Shown: in pieces, positions 1 through 6,147 of the stretch
How positions within the stretch are numbered: the stretch's first letter is position 1
Layout of the letters: every line of letters begins with the position of its first letter
Origin: a bacterium
GTDB taxonomy: Bacteria; SZUA-79; Acidulodesulfobacterales; Acidulodesulfobacteraceae
Reading direction: 5' to 3'
DNA: 11,728 nucleotides
NCBI GenBank assembly: GCA_021794335.1
Contig: JAJYQZ010000070.1
Coordinates: 1 to 11,728, forward strand
Program-made: the position numbers and the translations under genes
Notes under the pieces: generated by a model
Databases searched by the model: none
What the model was told of the DNA's origin: nothing
What the model saw: only the letters and a program-made list of their open reading frames with translations

Positions 1-1299
1 GTTAAAAACAGAAAAGTAAGCGTTTTAAACCTCGTGGATATTTACGAAAGAACCGTAAAGACAAACCGAGGCAAAAATAAAATACACGTAAGCAATATCT
101 ATTTGGATACCGAAAAAACGTACGGAGTCCATAAAGAACTTGACGTTTTAAAAAAATACGGCGTAGAAGAAAACGATACGGTTATTTCTTTTGCTATAGG
201 AGCATCGACCGAACTTAAAAAATGGCGTTACGATTATTTTGCTGAATTAGCGAAGATGCTTTTATCCGGAAATTCAAAAATTAAAGTTGTTTTACTTGGA
301 GCAAATTACGATGTTAAAGCCGGCGGCTATATAGAAACTGTCGTTGCGAACGAAAGGCTTATAAACCTTACCGGTAAAACTTCCGTTTCGGACCTCGTTT
401 ACGTCGTCTGGCGCTCAAATCTTCTGGTAACCCACGATACCGGAACAATGCATATCGGGGTTGCCGTCGGAACTAAATTAATCGTTATTTATACGGGAAA
501 CGTCGGTTTTTTGGAAACGGGACCTTACGCCGAAAACCGCCTGCTCGTCGTGCCGGATATAGGATGCTTTCCATGCGATTTTAATCTTAAATGTTTAAAT
601 CCAGTATGCAGGGAACTTATTAAACCCGAATATATTTACGATATGTCGCTTATGATTCTGGAAAAAGAAAACGGCTACGTCGAAAAACTATCTAAATATA
701 AAAATACCGGTATTATTCCGTATCTGTCGAGATTCGATTCGAAAGAATTCATCGATTTTTTTCCCGCCGTAAAAATTAAGCTTAATTTTAAGGATTTGAA
801 GCTGAAAATACTTAAATTAGCGCTCGAACATTATTACGAAGGAGATTTTTGGAAGATAGACGAAAACGAAATCGAACTTTTTCTTGACTGCTATGAGGGC
901 ATAGAATATAATCTTAGCTTAGACGGGTACGAAGAGTTAAAGACGGTAGAAAGCCTTATGTCCTTATGCGAAAGGGGCATGCTTGAAACAAAAAAAATGA
1001 TTAATCTGGCTCTCAAAGACCCGTTTAATTATAAAAAAATAGAGGAATATACCGGCAATATAAAATCTCTAGATTTTGAATTAAAATATATGTCTTCGGT
1101 TTACGACGACCTGTCTTTGTTTAACCAGATTCACGTTATAAACCAGAACAGTTCCGTAAGCTACGATTTGTTCGGTCTTGCCGTCGATTCGCTTAAAAAT
1201 TATTCTAGATATAAGCTCCAATTAAATATATTTAAAAAAGTTTCGATGCTGTTTTTAGACAAGATTAAATATAACTTTAATTGTAAATGGAGGGGTTAA
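1..1299 (+). CDS. GT9 (heptosyltransferase-type) glycosyltransferase, 5'-truncated by the window, with long C-terminal extension
   Basis: The reading frame is open to base 1 with no stop, so the gene begins upstream; the GTG at 34 is only the first possible start inside the window, not a credible real one. What remains is the C-terminal, nucleotide-sugar-binding half of a GT9 enzyme (the family of ADP-heptose:LPS heptosyltransferases). Numbering from base 1, it shows the SFAIGAS strand-loop, then THDTGTMHIG near residues 144-153 followed by GTKLIVIYTG, matching the family's D-S/T-G-x-M-H block. A cysteine group C189, C192, C198, C203 follows, as in a subset of GT9 proteins. About 200 residues after the GT9 domain (from roughly 235) are mostly helical and unrecognised. 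The stop lies just before the next gene, so the two are probably co-transcribed. GT9 membership is secure. The sugar (heptose or other) and acceptor (LPS core, flagellin or other) cannot be told from the sequence. Confidence 0.88.
   Translation, partial: VKNRKVSVLNLVDIYERTVKTNRGKNKIHVSNIYLDTEKTYGVHKELDVLKKYGVEENDTVISFAIGASTELKKWRYDYFAELAKMLLSGNSKIKVVLLGANYDVKAGGYIETVVANERLINLTGKTSVSDLVYVVWRSNLLVTHDTGTMHIGVAVGTKLIVIYTGNVGFLETGPYAENRLLVVPDIGCFPCDFNLKCLNPVCRELIKPEYIYDMSLMILEKENGYVEKLSKYKNTGIIPYLSRFDSKEFIDFFPAVKIKLNFKDLKLKILKLALEHYYEGDFWKIDENEIELFLDCYEGIEYNLSLDGYEELKTVESLMSLCERGMLETKKMINLALKDPFNYKKIEEYTGNIKSLDFELKYMSSVYDDLSLFNQIHVINQNSSVSYDLFGLAVDSLKNYSRYKLQLNIFKKVSMLFLDKIKYNFNCKWRG
1289..1295 (+). 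promoter_or_regulatory. Shine-Dalgarno site of the 1301 gene
   Basis: GGAGGGG sits 5 bases before the ATG at 1301 and overlaps the end of the GT9 gene. It fixes the start of the unknown 212-residue protein and implies efficient translation. Most other genes in this window have weak or no recognisable ribosome binding sites. Confidence 0.75.
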
Positions 1300-1300
1300 T

Positions 1301-1939
1301 ATGAAATTATATGTTGACGGGAATTTGATCGATTCTATTTCAAATGCCTGCAGTATGCACGATATTTTATATGGAGGAGACATAAAAATTTTTATTCCGG
1401 AAGGCAGGGCAATAAAAAGCATAGATATAAACGGAACGCAATACGACGATTTGATGCTTAATACCGATAAATCAAGGGCTTTCAAGTTAGGAGACGGCGA
1501 CGAAATTAAAATAAAGACTATGAGCCAACTGGAACTTTTAAGCGGTTCATTAGATGCCGCCATAACTTTTTTAAACGAGTTTAAGGCAGGTATAGTAAAA
1601 ACGACGGATGAAATAAGATGGGGCAACAGCGCCGGAGGGTTTAATAATTTCTCCGAATATCTTAAAGGACTTGCGACGTTTGTTCAAATTATGGAAAAAA
1701 TATCGGAGTTTTTAAAAATAGATTACAATAATCTTGTTTACGGAGGCAAAAGTATCCAGTCTTATTTTAACGAACTTGAAAGAATTCTTTCTTCCGTTCT
1801 TTCCACACAGGTCGAACAGGATTACGTCATGCTTGCCGACATAGTCGAATTTGAACTGAAACCAAATATAAATATCTGGGGCGATATTCTGGAAGATATG
1901 AAAACCAAAATAAACGGTTCTGCCAATGCAGGCAAATGA
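1301..1939 (+). CDS. Hypothetical protein, 212 residues, beta-rich N-terminus and helical C-terminus
   Basis: I do not recognise this protein. It has no signal peptide, no membrane segment and no cysteine pattern that suggests metal binding. Residues 1 to about 77 look beta-rich and compact: MKLYVDGNL, IKIFIPEG, IKSIDINGTQYD and GDGDEIKIKT alternate as short strands and turns, reminiscent of a small beta-grasp-like fold. Residues 78-205 look mainly helical and amphipathic, as in FVQIMEKISEFLKI and YFNELERILSSVL. It has a strong ribosome binding site directly after the GT9 gene, and its last 14 bases overlap the start of the sulfotransferase-like gene, so the three are very likely one transcription unit. 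A cytoplasmic helper, adaptor or chaperone for the glycosylation machinery is possible from context only; no catalytic motif supports an enzyme assignment. The gene is intact and its strong ribosome binding site supports it being real. Confidence 0.8.
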   Translation: MKLYVDGNLIDSISNACSMHDILYGGDIKIFIPEGRAIKSIDINGTQYDDLMLNTDKSRAFKLGDGDEIKIKTMSQLELLSGSLDAAITFLNEFKAGIVKTTDEIRWGNSAGGFNNFSEYLKGLATFVQIMEKISEFLKIDYNNLVYGGKSIQSYFNELERILSSVLSTQVEQDYVMLADIVEFELKPNINIWGDILEDMKTKINGSANAGK

Positions 1940-2879
1940 CTCTAAAAAGAAGCGGATTATAGCGGTAATAGGAGTTCAGCGGAGCGGCACGAGCGCAATT
2001 ACCAAAGGCATCGAGGTTTTAGGGGTTAACCTCGGAGAATTTTACGGAAAAGGCGTTGCCGGTCCGGACAACGAGAAAGGATATTTCGAGGATTTAGAAA
2101 TAAGCGCTTTAGACATAGGAATGCTTAATTCTATAGGCTATACATGGAATAATCCGGTTCCGCCGACATTCGACTATGACACGAAGATGGTTTTGTCGGC
2201 TTTTGAACCGGCGGCTTTAAGCATAATCGGCAAGCGGCTTGAACATACCGGTTTATTTGGTCTCAAAGACCCAAATATCACAAGACTGCTTCCTTTCTGG
2301 AACGGCGTTTTTAGGGAATTGGATGTCGAGGTATCATATATTATCGCCTGCCGCAATCCGCTAAGTACGGCGAAGTCTTTGCAGAAACGCGACGGTTTCG
2401 ATATAATTTACGGCTGCTATATATGGCTCGGTATAGTTACGGCCGCCTTAATTAATTCGGCGGGCCATAACCGCATAGTCGTCGATTACGATGAGTTGAT
2501 GAAAGACCCGGAAAAACAGCTTCGAAGGACGGCGGCGCATTTAAATTTAAAATTCGATGCGGAAAGCTCGGGATTTAGGGAGTATAGGGATTCTTTTTTG
2601 AGCGAATCCCTTAGGCATACCAGCTTCGGGATAGGAGACCTTACCGCTAACGATGAAATTCCGCCCAAAATTACCGAACTTTATATTTTACTTAGGCATA
2701 TTGCGATAGACGAGATTGAAATAGACGGCACCCTTGCGGCGGCAAAGATTAACAAAATTTATTCATGGATGACGGAACTCCGCTCGACTCTTTTATATAT
2801 GCAGGCGCAGTTTGACGCATTGCTTTATTTAAAGAAAGAGTTAAAAGAAAAAGAGGCAAAAATTGTGGAATTAACCTAA
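1926..2879 (+). CDS. Sulfotransferase-like protein with C-terminal coiled coil
   Basis: The protein probably transfers a sulfuryl group from PAPS to a hydroxyl or amine, most likely on a glycan. Residues 16-25 (GVQRSGTSAI) form the P-loop-like 5'-phosphosulfate-binding motif after a hydrophobic strand, as in bacterial sulfotransferases. ACRNPLSTAKS at 141-151 matches the 3'-phosphate-binding region, with R143 and S151 as the expected contacts. GLKDPNITRLLP before it is also typical of the family. From about residue 285 the chain becomes a charged heptad-like coiled coil (YLKKELKEKEAKIVEL) and stops abruptly. The start at 1926 overlaps the previous gene by 14 bases and has no clear ribosome binding site, suggesting translational coupling. 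The APS kinase gene begins 15 bases downstream, which strongly supports use of PAPS. The exact acceptor is unknown, and a related P-loop enzyme with another role is not excluded. Confidence 0.82.
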   Translation: MQANDSKKKRIIAVIGVQRSGTSAITKGIEVLGVNLGEFYGKGVAGPDNEKGYFEDLEISALDIGMLNSIGYTWNNPVPPTFDYDTKMVLSAFEPAALSIIGKRLEHTGLFGLKDPNITRLLPFWNGVFRELDVEVSYIIACRNPLSTAKSLQKRDGFDIIYGCYIWLGIVTAALINSAGHNRIVVDYDELMKDPEKQLRRTAAHLNLKFDAESSGFREYRDSFLSESLRHTSFGIGDLTANDEIPPKITELYILLRHIAIDEIEIDGTLAAAKINKIYSWMTELRSTLLYMQAQFDALLYLKKELKEKEAKIVELT

Positions 2880-2894
2880 AGTATTAAAAAAAGT

Positions 2895-3503
2895 ATGAAG
2901 AAAATAGATTCCTGTATCGTTTGGCACGAGCATAAGACAAAAAGAAGAGATAGGGAAAAACTTAAAAACCAGCGAGGGTGCGTGCTGTGGCTTACTGGAC
3001 TCAGCGGCTGCGGCAAAAGCACTATAGCGAATATGCTCGAAGAAACATTGAATAAGAAAGGCAGTCATACATATCTGCTCGACGGGGACAATATAAGGCA
3101 CGGCTTGAGCCGGGGGCTTGGATTCTCCGATGAAGACAGGATGGAAAACATAAAAAGGGTCGCCGAAGCGGCTAAACTTTTCGTCGATGCCGGCATTATC
3201 GTAATTGCGTCGTTTATTTCTCCTTTAAGAAAGCACAGGCAGGCTGCAAAGGAAATAATAGGAGCGGACGACTTTATAGAAGTTTTCGTCGATACGCCTT
3301 TTCATGAATGCGTAAAGCGGGATGTCAAGGGATGGTATAAAAAAGCGTTAAACGGCGAAATAGAAAATTATACCGGCGTCGATGCGATTTATGAAAAACC
3401 GATTAATGTCGATGTATATATAGATACATCAAAAACCTGTGCCACGGATGCCGTAAAAAAAATAGTCGAGTTTTTGAGATTCATTAACGTAATTTCTGCA
3501 TAA
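2895..3503 (+). CDS. cysC: Adenylyl-sulfate (APS) kinase
   Basis: The enzyme phosphorylates adenosine 5'-phosphosulfate with ATP to give PAPS, the sulfate donor for sulfotransferases, in the cytoplasm. The Walker A motif GLSGCGKST is at residues 35-43, and the family signature DGDNIRHGL is at 63-71. It is followed by the FSDEDRMENIKRV segment, the ASFISPLRKHR segment, and CVKRDVKGWYKKALNGEI with NYTGVDAIYE, all diagnostic of CysC. The 202-residue length is normal for a stand-alone APS kinase; there is no fused ATP sulfurylase and none elsewhere in the window. A tryptophan (KGWYKKA) replaces the usual leucine in one conserved stretch, probably a neutral change. It follows the sulfotransferase-like gene by 15 bases, so it is likely a dedicated PAPS supplier for glycan sulfation rather than part of assimilatory sulfate reduction. 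APS must come from an ATP sulfurylase encoded elsewhere. Confidence 0.96.
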   Translation: MKKIDSCIVWHEHKTKRRDREKLKNQRGCVLWLTGLSGCGKSTIANMLEETLNKKGSHTYLLDGDNIRHGLSRGLGFSDEDRMENIKRVAEAAKLFVDAGIIVIASFISPLRKHRQAAKEIIGADDFIEVFVDTPFHECVKRDVKGWYKKALNGEIENYTGVDAIYEKPINVDVYIDTSKTCATDAVKKIVEFLRFINVISA

Positions 3504-3522
3504 GCGCTTGAGATTAATGGTT

Positions 3523-3538
3523 TTTATATTAATATAAA
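3523..3538. repeat. AT-only 16-base palindrome between cysC and the GT4 gene
   Basis: TTTATATTAATATAAA is a perfect palindrome in the 59-base gap between cysC and the next gene. It contains no G or C, so an RNA hairpin here would be weak. It could be a protein-binding site or simply chance in AT-rich DNA. No confident terminator or promoter is seen in this gap. Confidence 0.3.
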
Positions 3539-3562
3539 TATAAAAAATAATTTATAGGTTTT

Positions 3563-4729
3563 ATGATTTCCGATATAAATTTGGAAAAATTTCCGTTCGG
3601 AGTAAACATATTGGGTTCTTTGCGGTCGGAAAAGGGTCTTGGTAGGGCCGTTCGCTCAGATGTGTACTCTCTTAAGGCTGTTAACATTCCAATTGCTTTA
3701 AATGATTCAGCGGATTCCAGCGCAGTAAACACCGGCAAGCTGGACGAACCTCTATCGGAAAGCAATCCGTTTATATTTAATCTTATCCATATAAATCCCA
3801 ATACTAACGCTACGTTTAATGCCTCTGATGTTAATTTTTACGAGTACCTTTCCGACTATACTAACTATATGAACGGTCACTATAATATAGGCTACTGGAT
3901 ATGGGAACTCGACAGGATTCCGGAACATTGGATCAACCTCTCTAATCGCCTCGATGAGGTATGGACGGCCTCTGATTTTTCTTTTCAGTCTCTTTCTAGG
4001 GATTTATCCGTTCCGGTTTTTAAGATACCTCATTCCATAGTTTTATCGGAAAATTCCTTTGATAAGGTTGTCTCAAGGCGCGACCTTAACCTTTCTAACG
4101 ATATATATGTTTTTTTATTCATATTCGACTCCGGAAGCTATATCGAAAGGAAAAACCCGCTTGCGGTAGTGAAATCTTTTAAAAAAGCCTTTTCTCCCGC
4201 GGACAAGGCCCTGCTATACATAAAGACTGCGCATACCGATTTCAATAAGCAAAAATTTTATGAACTCGTCAATGCCGTAAGAGGGCACAATATAATCGTT
4301 TCCGACTCGGTTTTGACGGATGACCAGACATATTCCCTTATCTCCCTTTCCGATTGTTATGTTTCCCTTCACAAGTCGGAAGGTTTCGGTCTTACGTTGG
4401 CCGAAGCCATGGCTCTCGGCAAGCCGGTAATAGCGACCGGATATTCGGGAAATATGGATTTTATGAACAAGGGGAACAGCTTTCCTGTCGATTACCGCCT
4501 GGTTAAAATAAGCGAAGATTACGGCGTTTATAAAAAGGGTAACGTCTGGGCGGAGCCGGACGTAAACCATGCAGCGGAATTAATGCGGCATGTATTCGAA
4601 AACAGGGAAGAAGCGAAAGGGGTAGGCGAGAAAGGCGGAGAATACATTAAAAGCTTTTACGGTTCAGCATTCGTGGGCGAAATATACAAGAAAAGACTAA
4701 ACGATATTATGGGACGATTCGAAAGATAG
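3563..4729 (+). CDS. GT4-family glycosyltransferase (GT-B fold)
   Basis: This is a retaining GT-B glycosyltransferase that probably adds one sugar from a nucleotide-sugar donor to a growing surface glycan at the cytoplasmic side. The C-terminal half carries the GT4 donor-binding block HKSEGFGLTLAEAMALGKPV, with the E-x7-E pair at E273 and E281, followed by IATGYSGNMDFM. The N-terminal half opens with FGVNILGSLRSEKGLGRAVR, a glycine-rich loop usual for GT4 enzymes, and includes GYWIWELDRIPEHW and EVWTASDF, typical of a subgroup found in bacterial polysaccharide and multidomain glycosyltransferases. At 388 residues the length is normal and both Rossmann-like halves are present. The start has only a weak ribosome binding site (TAGG just upstream). 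There is no membrane segment. Donor and acceptor cannot be deduced. Confidence 0.92.
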   Translation: MISDINLEKFPFGVNILGSLRSEKGLGRAVRSDVYSLKAVNIPIALNDSADSSAVNTGKLDEPLSESNPFIFNLIHINPNTNATFNASDVNFYEYLSDYTNYMNGHYNIGYWIWELDRIPEHWINLSNRLDEVWTASDFSFQSLSRDLSVPVFKIPHSIVLSENSFDKVVSRRDLNLSNDIYVFLFIFDSGSYIERKNPLAVVKSFKKAFSPADKALLYIKTAHTDFNKQKFYELVNAVRGHNIIVSDSVLTDDQTYSLISLSDCYVSLHKSEGFGLTLAEAMALGKPVIATGYSGNMDFMNKGNSFPVDYRLVKISEDYGVYKKGNVWAEPDVNHAAELMRHVFENREEAKGVGEKGGEYIKSFYGSAFVGEIYKKRLNDIMGRFER

Positions 4730-4765
4730 GAATATAATACTTTGTTTAACTAATTTTTTACGATT

Positions 4766-5794
4766 ATGTCGAATTCCAATATAAGTAAAAAAAGTAAAAT
4801 AACTTTAAATCTCGATGCGCCGTTAAATACACCCGTTCTTTATATTGTTTTTAAAAGGCTCGATATGGTTATGCAGTCTTTTGATGCCATACGCAAAGCC
4901 AAGCCGCCCAAGTTATATATCGCTTCGGACGGACCAAAGAAAAACAACGAAGAAGAAATTGCTAAAGTAAATTCCGTACGCAAATATATAATGGACAATA
5001 TAGATTGGGCATGCGACGTCAAAACGCGCTTTAGGGAAATAAACGCAGGATGCAATATAAACGTTACCTCTGCCATAAGATGGTTTTTCGATAATGAGGA
5101 ATCAGGCATAGTTATAGAGGACGATATTTTACCGAACCGGAGTTTCTTTTATTTTTGCGAAGAACTTCTTAATTATTATAGAGACGATGAAAGGATAATG
5201 TTTATAGGCGGTATGAGCAATAAAGACGATGCCGGCAATGGGAAAGACTTAGAAATAGCAGGAAGTTACCATTTTATAAAATCGTTTCATGTCTGGGGCT
5301 GGGCAAGCTGGAGAAGAGTATGGAATAAGTTTGATTTAAACTGTAAGTATCTGGATTACTTTTTAAAAGAAGATATTATATTTAAGACGGTTCATAATGT
5401 CGAATGGTCAAAACACTTCTTAATGGTGTTTAAAGCTCTTTATAGTTCACGATTAAACAAAGATTTTAACATCATTTCATGGGATTATTCGGTTTCCTAT
5501 ATGATGTTTATAAACAGCGGATTAAACATTCTCCCGAATTTTAATCTTGTTTCTAATATGGGCCGTGGCCATCAGGAAGGAACTTACTCGCAGAACGAAC
5601 AATATTTTATCGATGAAAGGCGTGAAATGTCCGAAATAATACATCCTAAATTTATTTTTGCAGAGGACGATTCTAATATAGAGTTGAATTCATTAACGAC
5701 GGAATTGGAAAACAGCAGATTGACGATTAGGCAATTGCAGGATGCCTTAGATAAATTGCTTGAAGCTTATGCTTTGATAAGCGGAAAAATATGA
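4766..5794 (+). CDS. GT-A-fold glycosyltransferase-like protein (HlpA/nucleotide-diphospho-sugar transferase type) with coiled-coil tail
   Basis: Residues of about 22-270 resemble the nucleotide-diphospho-sugar transferase fold, in the group often labelled hemolytic protein HlpA-like and found in glycan clusters. The strand PVLYIVFKR begins the domain and KLYIASDGPK follows. The metal- or nucleotide-binding acidic motif is VIEDDILP, with E118, D119 and D120. HVWGWASWRRVW at 175-186 is a family hallmark. The last 40 or so residues (from about 303) are polar and heptad-like (LTTELENSRLTIRQLQDAL), a probable coiled coil for oligomerisation or docking, similar in style to the tail of the sulfotransferase-like protein. 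There is no clear ribosome binding site before the ATG, and the gap to the GT4 gene is 36 bases. The gene is complete. The transferred sugar is unknown, and activity is inferred from the fold only. Confidence 0.78.
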   Translation: MSNSNISKKSKITLNLDAPLNTPVLYIVFKRLDMVMQSFDAIRKAKPPKLYIASDGPKKNNEEEIAKVNSVRKYIMDNIDWACDVKTRFREINAGCNINVTSAIRWFFDNEESGIVIEDDILPNRSFFYFCEELLNYYRDDERIMFIGGMSNKDDAGNGKDLEIAGSYHFIKSFHVWGWASWRRVWNKFDLNCKYLDYFLKEDIIFKTVHNVEWSKHFLMVFKALYSSRLNKDFNIISWDYSVSYMMFINSGLNILPNFNLVSNMGRGHQEGTYSQNEQYFIDERREMSEIIHPKFIFAEDDSNIELNSLTTELENSRLTIRQLQDALDKLLEAYALISGKI

Positions 5795-5823
5795 AATTTA
5801 ATTTAAATATGTATAAATTTCAT
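5791..5823. repeat. 10-base inverted repeat at the end of the GT-A-like gene
   Basis: ATGAAATTTA at 5791-5800 is exactly mirrored by TAAATTTCAT at 5814-5823, leaving a 13-base loop. The left arm contains the TGA stop of the preceding gene. The stem has a single G-C pair and is followed only by a mixed T-rich run (TTTAACTATTTTT), so it is at best a weak terminator or an mRNA-end-stabilising hairpin. Confidence 0.35.
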
Positions 5824-6134
5824 TTAACTATTTTTCCGGCGATAAAAGCCTTGACCCCTTTATATAAGAAATATTTAATAATAAAATAGATGTGGTTATT
5901 ATACAGTTTCATCCGGCTTTTTTAATATTTTAGGGATATCTGATTTTATCAATGAGATTAAAAAACATAACATTTTAAAATAATTACAGATTTATAAGTT
6001 GTTGGAGATATCGGCTGGGCCGGTTTTATGATGTTTTATTGCCCTTGTAATGATAGATACGGCGCAATAAAAGCCCTTCAAAAGTTCGGCGGGGAATTCA
6101 GTAGATACCGGTTTAAGGAGCAGGGGTTGGAAAC
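5795..6134. other. 340-base gap without an intact gene; holds a weak hairpin and a decayed gene end
   Basis: The left part (to about 5990) is AT-rich and holds the inverted repeat listed above, a possible but unconvincing promoter (TTGACC at 5851 with TTTAAT 17 bases on), and a 7-base complementary pair, AAAAGCC at 5844 and GGCTTTT at 5915, too far apart to be a normal terminator. One short stretch (about 5885-5980) reads YTVSSGFFNILGISDF and INEIKKHN in a frame ending at a TAA at 5981; it may be older gene debris but I cannot place it. The right part (5998-6134) is richer in G+C and codon-like, and is the kinase remnant listed separately. Confidence 0.6.
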
Positions 6135-6147
6135 ATGGGGGATTTAA
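5998..6147 (+). pseudogene. C-terminal remnant of a GHMP-family heptose kinase (HddA-like)
   Basis: From just after the TAA at 5995-5997 to the TAA at 6145-6147, one frame is open and looks protein-coding. Its product contains GFMMFYCP, then NDRYGAIKALQKFGGEF, then FKEQGLETWGI. This is the order and spacing of the extreme C-terminus of D-glycero-D-manno-heptose-7-phosphate kinases: the glycine-rich GGGFMxFY strand, a KALxxxGG-like helix end, and a final FxxxGxxxW. The preceding glycine-rich loop, normally GAGGGG, reads GDIGWAG, so it is degraded, and the rest of the roughly 340-residue enzyme is missing. ATG codons at 6028 and 6031 could at most give about 39 residues, too few for a kinase. 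The stop overlaps the start of the following GT2 gene by 13 bases, so the old operon junction seems preserved. Family assignment is from memory of conserved C-terminal residues. A short functional leader peptide is a less likely reading. Confidence 0.55.

Noticed and set aside
34..36. GTG as the real start of the GT9 gene
   Set aside because: The frame is open to base 1 and the whole N-terminal half of the GT9 fold would be missing; the gene simply begins before the window.
1255..1626. Minus-strand open frame of 123 codons
   Set aside because: It lies opposite the GT9 end and the 1301 gene, has no family resemblance and no ribosome binding site; the plus-strand genes explain this DNA.
2924..2939. 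TGGCACGAGC as a sigma-54 promoter
   Set aside because: It has the -24 half but no GC at the -12 position, and it lies inside the cysC coding region.
4214..4570. Minus-strand open frame of 118 codons
   Set aside because: It lies opposite the conserved donor-binding part of the GT4 gene and is a by-product of its codon pattern.
4733..4738. TATAAT after the GT4 gene as a -10 box
   Set aside because: No acceptable -35 element lies 16-18 bases upstream and there is no extended -10; in AT-rich DNA this occurs by chance.
5851..5879. TTGACC with TTTAAT 17 bases on, as a promoter for the 6135 operon
   Set aside because: The spacing fits, but the -10 lacks the key A at position 2 and the site lies about 255 bases before the gene; too weak to list as a feature.
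5844..5921. AAAAGCC and GGCTTTT pair followed by T's as an intrinsic terminator
   Set aside because: The arms are about 64 bases apart with no obvious inner stem, so it does not form a compact terminator hairpin.
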